Source: Candidatus Omnitrophota bacterium
GTDB taxonomy: Bacteria; Hinthialibacterota; Hinthialibacteria; OLB16
NCBI GenBank assembly: GCA_020632575.1
Contig: JACKFH010000001.1
Coordinates: forward strand, 186,001-250,000
Length of the DNA stretch: 64,000 bases
Direction of reading: 5' to 3'
The position numbers and the translations under genes are program-made. The notes beneath the pieces were generated by a model that worked only from the letters and a program-made list of their open reading frames with translations, was not told the DNA's origin and searched no databases. This document shows positions 63,075 through 64,000 of the stretch, piece by piece. The stretch's first letter is position 1. The number at the start of each line of letters is the position of its first letter.

Positions 63075-64000
63075 ATGACCAACACTCCACCTCCAAATCG
63101 ATTCAAACGAGTGGCCCTTCTGATAGGAACCACCCTAATTTTGGGTATTCTCTTTCCATTGGCGCTCGCCGAGATCGGTCTTCGTCTTTTTTGGGGGGGA
63201 TACTACGAGAAGGACGCGGAGTCTCGATACCAGCGCGATGAAATACTGGGGTGGAGTCCCATCCCGAATTTCGATGGCGTCCATGGCGGCGCGGAGTTCA
63301 AAGTCCGCGTCCGTCATGACTCAAATGGTATGCGGGGAAGGGAAGTCTCACCCGCCAGAGTGCATGATGTCTCCCGTGTGGTCTTCGTCGGCGATTCCAT
63401 GACCTATGGTCACGCCGCCTCCGATGAAGAGGCCTTTGTGGGCCTCCTGGACAGCCGGGACAATGGGATCGAAACGGTCAACCTCGGAGTCGGCGGGTTC
63501 AATACCTGCCAGGAATTCCTCCGACTCAAATACTACGGTTTCAAATATCATCCTGATTTGGTCGTGCTGGATGTCTTTTGGAACGACATCTATTGGGAGA
63601 ACCTGGAAAGCCCTGGCCCCAAGTTCGAGGTGCGAGACGGCGAATTAGTCCAACTCGGTTTTGACCTCGAGGATTTGAACAGCGAACTCATTTTCCAACG
63701 TGAGGAAGAGGGAAGAGAATGGCGTGACCGCCTCTACGTCTATCGCCTAGTCAGCGACTCGATCAAACTTCTTCGCGCCCAGTTCCGCGACAATTTTTCG
63801 AGAAAGTTCAAAGAGGGATCCAAAGAAAAGGATGAAAAAACCTGGGCGATCATGGAGGCGCTGCTTCTCGAATTCAAGAATATCTGTGAAGAGAACAACA
63901 CTCCCCTTCTAGTGGTTCTGATACCCGATCAGGTCGAGGTCGAAACGGACAAAAAGGTGTTGGGTCTCCCTCCGCAGTTCTCCGAGATTAAACCGAGACT
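63075..64000 (+). CDS. SGNH-hydrolase-like membrane-anchored protein, truncated by window end
   Basis: The frame from ATG 63075 is open to the end of the window (308 codons). The first helix (RVALLIGTTLILGILFPLAL) is a membrane anchor, then comes an SGNH-type domain: VVFVGDSMTYGHAASDEEAF (block I with G-D-S), ETVNLGVGGFNTCQEFLRLK (block II), LVVLDVFWNDIYW, and a charged helical segment near the visible end. These enzymes deacylate or acylate sugars and lipids. The catalytic Asp/His block would lie beyond the edge. No strong ribosome binding site is seen, so the start is tentative. Confidence 0.75.
   Translation, partial: MTNTPPPNRFKRVALLIGTTLILGILFPLALAEIGLRLFWGGYYEKDAESRYQRDEILGWSPIPNFDGVHGGAEFKVRVRHDSNGMRGREVSPARVHDVSRVVFVGDSMTYGHAASDEEAFVGLLDSRDNGIETVNLGVGGFNTCQEFLRLKYYGFKYHPDLVVLDVFWNDIYWENLESPGPKFEVRDGELVQLGFDLEDLNSELIFQREEEGREWRDRLYVYRLVSDSIKLLRAQFRDNFSRKFKEGSKEKDEKTWAIMEALLLEFKNICEENNTPLLVVLIPDQVEVETDKKVLGLPPQFSEIKPR

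Overview
This is a moderately GC-rich bacterial chromosome segment carrying about 57 protein genes (several partial or broken) and two tRNA genes (Lys-CTT and Tyr-GTA). The content suggests a heterotroph of the Planctomycetota/Verrucomicrobiota kind or a neighbouring candidate phylum: two secreted DUF1080 proteins, two Gfo/Idh/MocA oxidoreductases (one with a twin-arginine leader), an AP-endonuclease-2-type sugar isomerase, large secreted glycosidase-like proteins (NPCBM, GH2-like, GH36), a secreted protein with a C-terminal IDIRP...PVAILGT module, and a hybrid histidine kinase. The phylum cannot be fixed by eye. I saw no rRNA genes, insertion sequences, prophage or CRISPR array.

Layout: 1-2402 the end of a large protein, then dxs. 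2418-5066 an accessory patch: an uncharacterised small protein, an IrrE-like protein without its metal motif, a DUF429 protein, and a truncated copy of a gene that is intact at 14647-15090. 5319-7486 two secreted proteins and tRNA-Lys. 7685-11044 a lipoprotein, a ParDE module whose toxin is frameshifted, hisD and an intact VapBC. 11276-14160 an araC-cupin-SDR-tautomerase operon with two pairs of phased direct repeats upstream. 14230-16731 an accessory island: antitoxin with an eroded VapC remnant, the intact paralogue of the 4908 fragment, an Imm7-like protein, and a two-gene HEPN module. 16978-18726 padR plus a permease-prefix membrane protein. 18974-23092 oxidoreductase/isomerase pair, TacAT and a Xer recombinase. 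23159-33603 surface carbohydrate and nucleotide-sugar functions. 33850-36614 acpP-fabF-rnc and rpsU. 36720-41960 Tat-oxidoreductase, HipBA, gpsA and small genes. 42087-49833 GH36 galactosidase, an AbrB/RelE-type module, hemL, SOUL and YceI proteins and a second DUF429 gene. 50030-64000 acnA, DUF1232, Nudix, tRNA-Tyr, antiporter, hybrid kinase, VOC, DUF1080, zwf and a truncated SGNH-type protein.

Two themes run through the window. One is carbohydrate scavenging: exported glycosidases, DUF1080 proteins, Gfo/Idh/MocA enzymes and an isomerase would feed central metabolism (zwf, acnA, gpsA). The other is dense small-conflict modules. Seven toxin-antitoxin or TA-like loci lie between housekeeping genes; two of them visibly have broken toxins, and several have inverted repeats at the promoter that could be operators.

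The best candidates for something undescribed are the three-gene cassette at 2418-4889 (small GSCEHK-type protein, pseudo-IrrE protein, DUF429 protein), together with the second DUF429 protein carrying an unknown N-terminal half (48586-49833), and the HEPN/partner pair at 15934-16731. These are inferences from reading the sequence; no searches were run.
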